DNA from: Synechococcus sp. MED650
GTDB taxonomy: Bacteria > Cyanobacteriota > Cyanobacteriia > PCC-6307 > Cyanobiaceae
Assembly: GCA_002691345.1 (NCBI GenBank)
Contig: NZHI01000020.1
Span: 6,689 to 11,814, forward strand
Length of the DNA: 5,126 nt
Direction of reading: 5' to 3'
Both the position numbers and the translations under genes were made by a program. Of the stretch, positions 4,782-5,126 are shown in pieces. The notes beneath the pieces are model-generated. The model made no database searches. It was not told the DNA's origin and saw nothing but the letters and a program-made list of their open reading frames with translations. Position 1 is the stretch's first letter, and each line of letters starts with the position of its first letter.

Positions 4782-5126
4782 TCAGACTTGCACTCTTGGA
4801 AGACGACGTTTGAAACCGCAGAGGATTTCCCAGGGGATGGAAGCGGAATGATCGCTCCAGCTTTGCGGTGTGACTTCCAGGTCTCCATCCCGACCCAACA
4901 GCGTGACGGTGCTTCCCCTGTGGAGATCTGGCGCGTCGGTGGCATCCAGTAACAGCTGATCCATGGTGATCGCACCGACCTGGGGCAGGGTGCGGTTGTG
5001 ATGGAGCGCGTGGATCCTGTTGCTGAGGGATCGCAGAACGCCATCGGCATAGCCGATACCCACCACTGCAAGCCGGGAGGGACGAGCAGTGATGAAGCGA
5101 TGGCCATAGCTGACACCGGTGCCTGC
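4782..5126 (-). CDS. alr: Alanine racemase, C-terminal part (5' end outside window)
   Basis: PLP-dependent cytoplasmic enzyme that interconverts L- and D-alanine, supplying D-Ala for peptidoglycan. The last 114 residues are present and the frame is open to the window edge. The fragment begins AGTGVSYGHRF, then gives the C-terminal-domain signature GIGYADG with the catalytic Tyr (fragment residue 26), TMDQLLLDAT (54-63, where Met-Asp contact the substrate carboxylate in known structures), GSTVTLLGRDGDLEV (71-85) and a typical ending IPWEILCGFKRRLPRVQV (97-114). The conserved upstream residues show that the GTG at 5066 is internal and not a start. Stop TGA is at 4782-4784. The expected full length is about 370-400 residues, so two thirds lie outside. 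It is followed by tRNA-Ser on the same strand and forms part of a peptidoglycan-related neighbourhood with the NlpC/P60 and serine hydrolase genes. Confidence 0.95.
   Translation of the reverse strand, partial: AGTGVSYGHRFITARPSRLAVVGIGYADGVLRSLSNRIHALHHNRTLPQVGAITMDQLLLDATDAPDLHRGSTVTLLGRDGDLEVTPQSWSDHSASIPWEILCGFKRRLPRVQV

Noticed and set aside
1..5126. HIP1 octamers (GCGATCGC) or CRISPR-like repeats
   Set aside because: I saw no full HIP1 octamer and no regularly spaced repeats on reading through; only partial CGATCG words occur.

Overview
The window looks like core chromosome of a marine or brackish picocyanobacterium (Synechococcus/Cyanobium type). It encodes two photosystem I subunits, PsaL and PsaI. 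PsaL has the long lumenal/stromal insertion and the [15 protein letters not shown] style of sequence that I associate with picocyanobacteria. Base composition is GC-rich, the genes are tightly packed, and there are no insertion sequences, phage genes or CRISPR arrays. The genus assignment is an inference from protein style only.

Layout from left to right: (1) bases 1-699, minus strand, hold the N-terminal 233 residues of an RND-family efflux pump that runs off the left edge. (2) A strong intrinsic terminator at about 736-773 closes the psaI-psaL operon (minus strand, psaI 1342-1458, psaL 807-1298). (3) Divergent from psaI is a small membrane-anchored protein with HEAT-like helices (1549-2013, plus). 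It meets, tail to tail with a 43-base overlap, a family 2 polyprenyl-phosphate glycosyltransferase (1971-2933, minus). (4) Upstream of that glycosyltransferase on the same strand is an SH3b + NlpC/P60 cysteine peptidase (2982-3710). Only 17 bases separate it from a divergent serine hydrolase of the class A beta-lactamase/penicillin-binding type (3728-4633, plus). (5) A tRNA-Ser(GCU) (4656-4744, minus) and the C-terminal 114 residues of alanine racemase (4782-5126, minus, running off the right edge) complete the window.

The left third serves photosynthesis and export. The right half has a cell-envelope theme: alanine racemase makes D-Ala for peptidoglycan, the NlpC/P60 enzyme resembles cyanobacterial gamma-D-glutamyl-L-diamino-acid endopeptidases, the serine hydrolase has the fold signature of D-Ala-recognising enzymes, and the glycosyltransferase probably loads a sugar on a lipid carrier. 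Neither peptidase/hydrolase has a visible signal peptide, so a role in cytoplasmic murein-peptide recycling is possible but not proven.

I found no clear novel system. The points most worth a second look are the divergent murein-related gene pair with almost no intergenic space, a 15-base direct repeat around it, the atypical active-site motifs and lack of a leader in the serine hydrolase, and the loss of the usual histidine in the PsaL MAHGY motif. No stretch over 300 bases lacks a gene.
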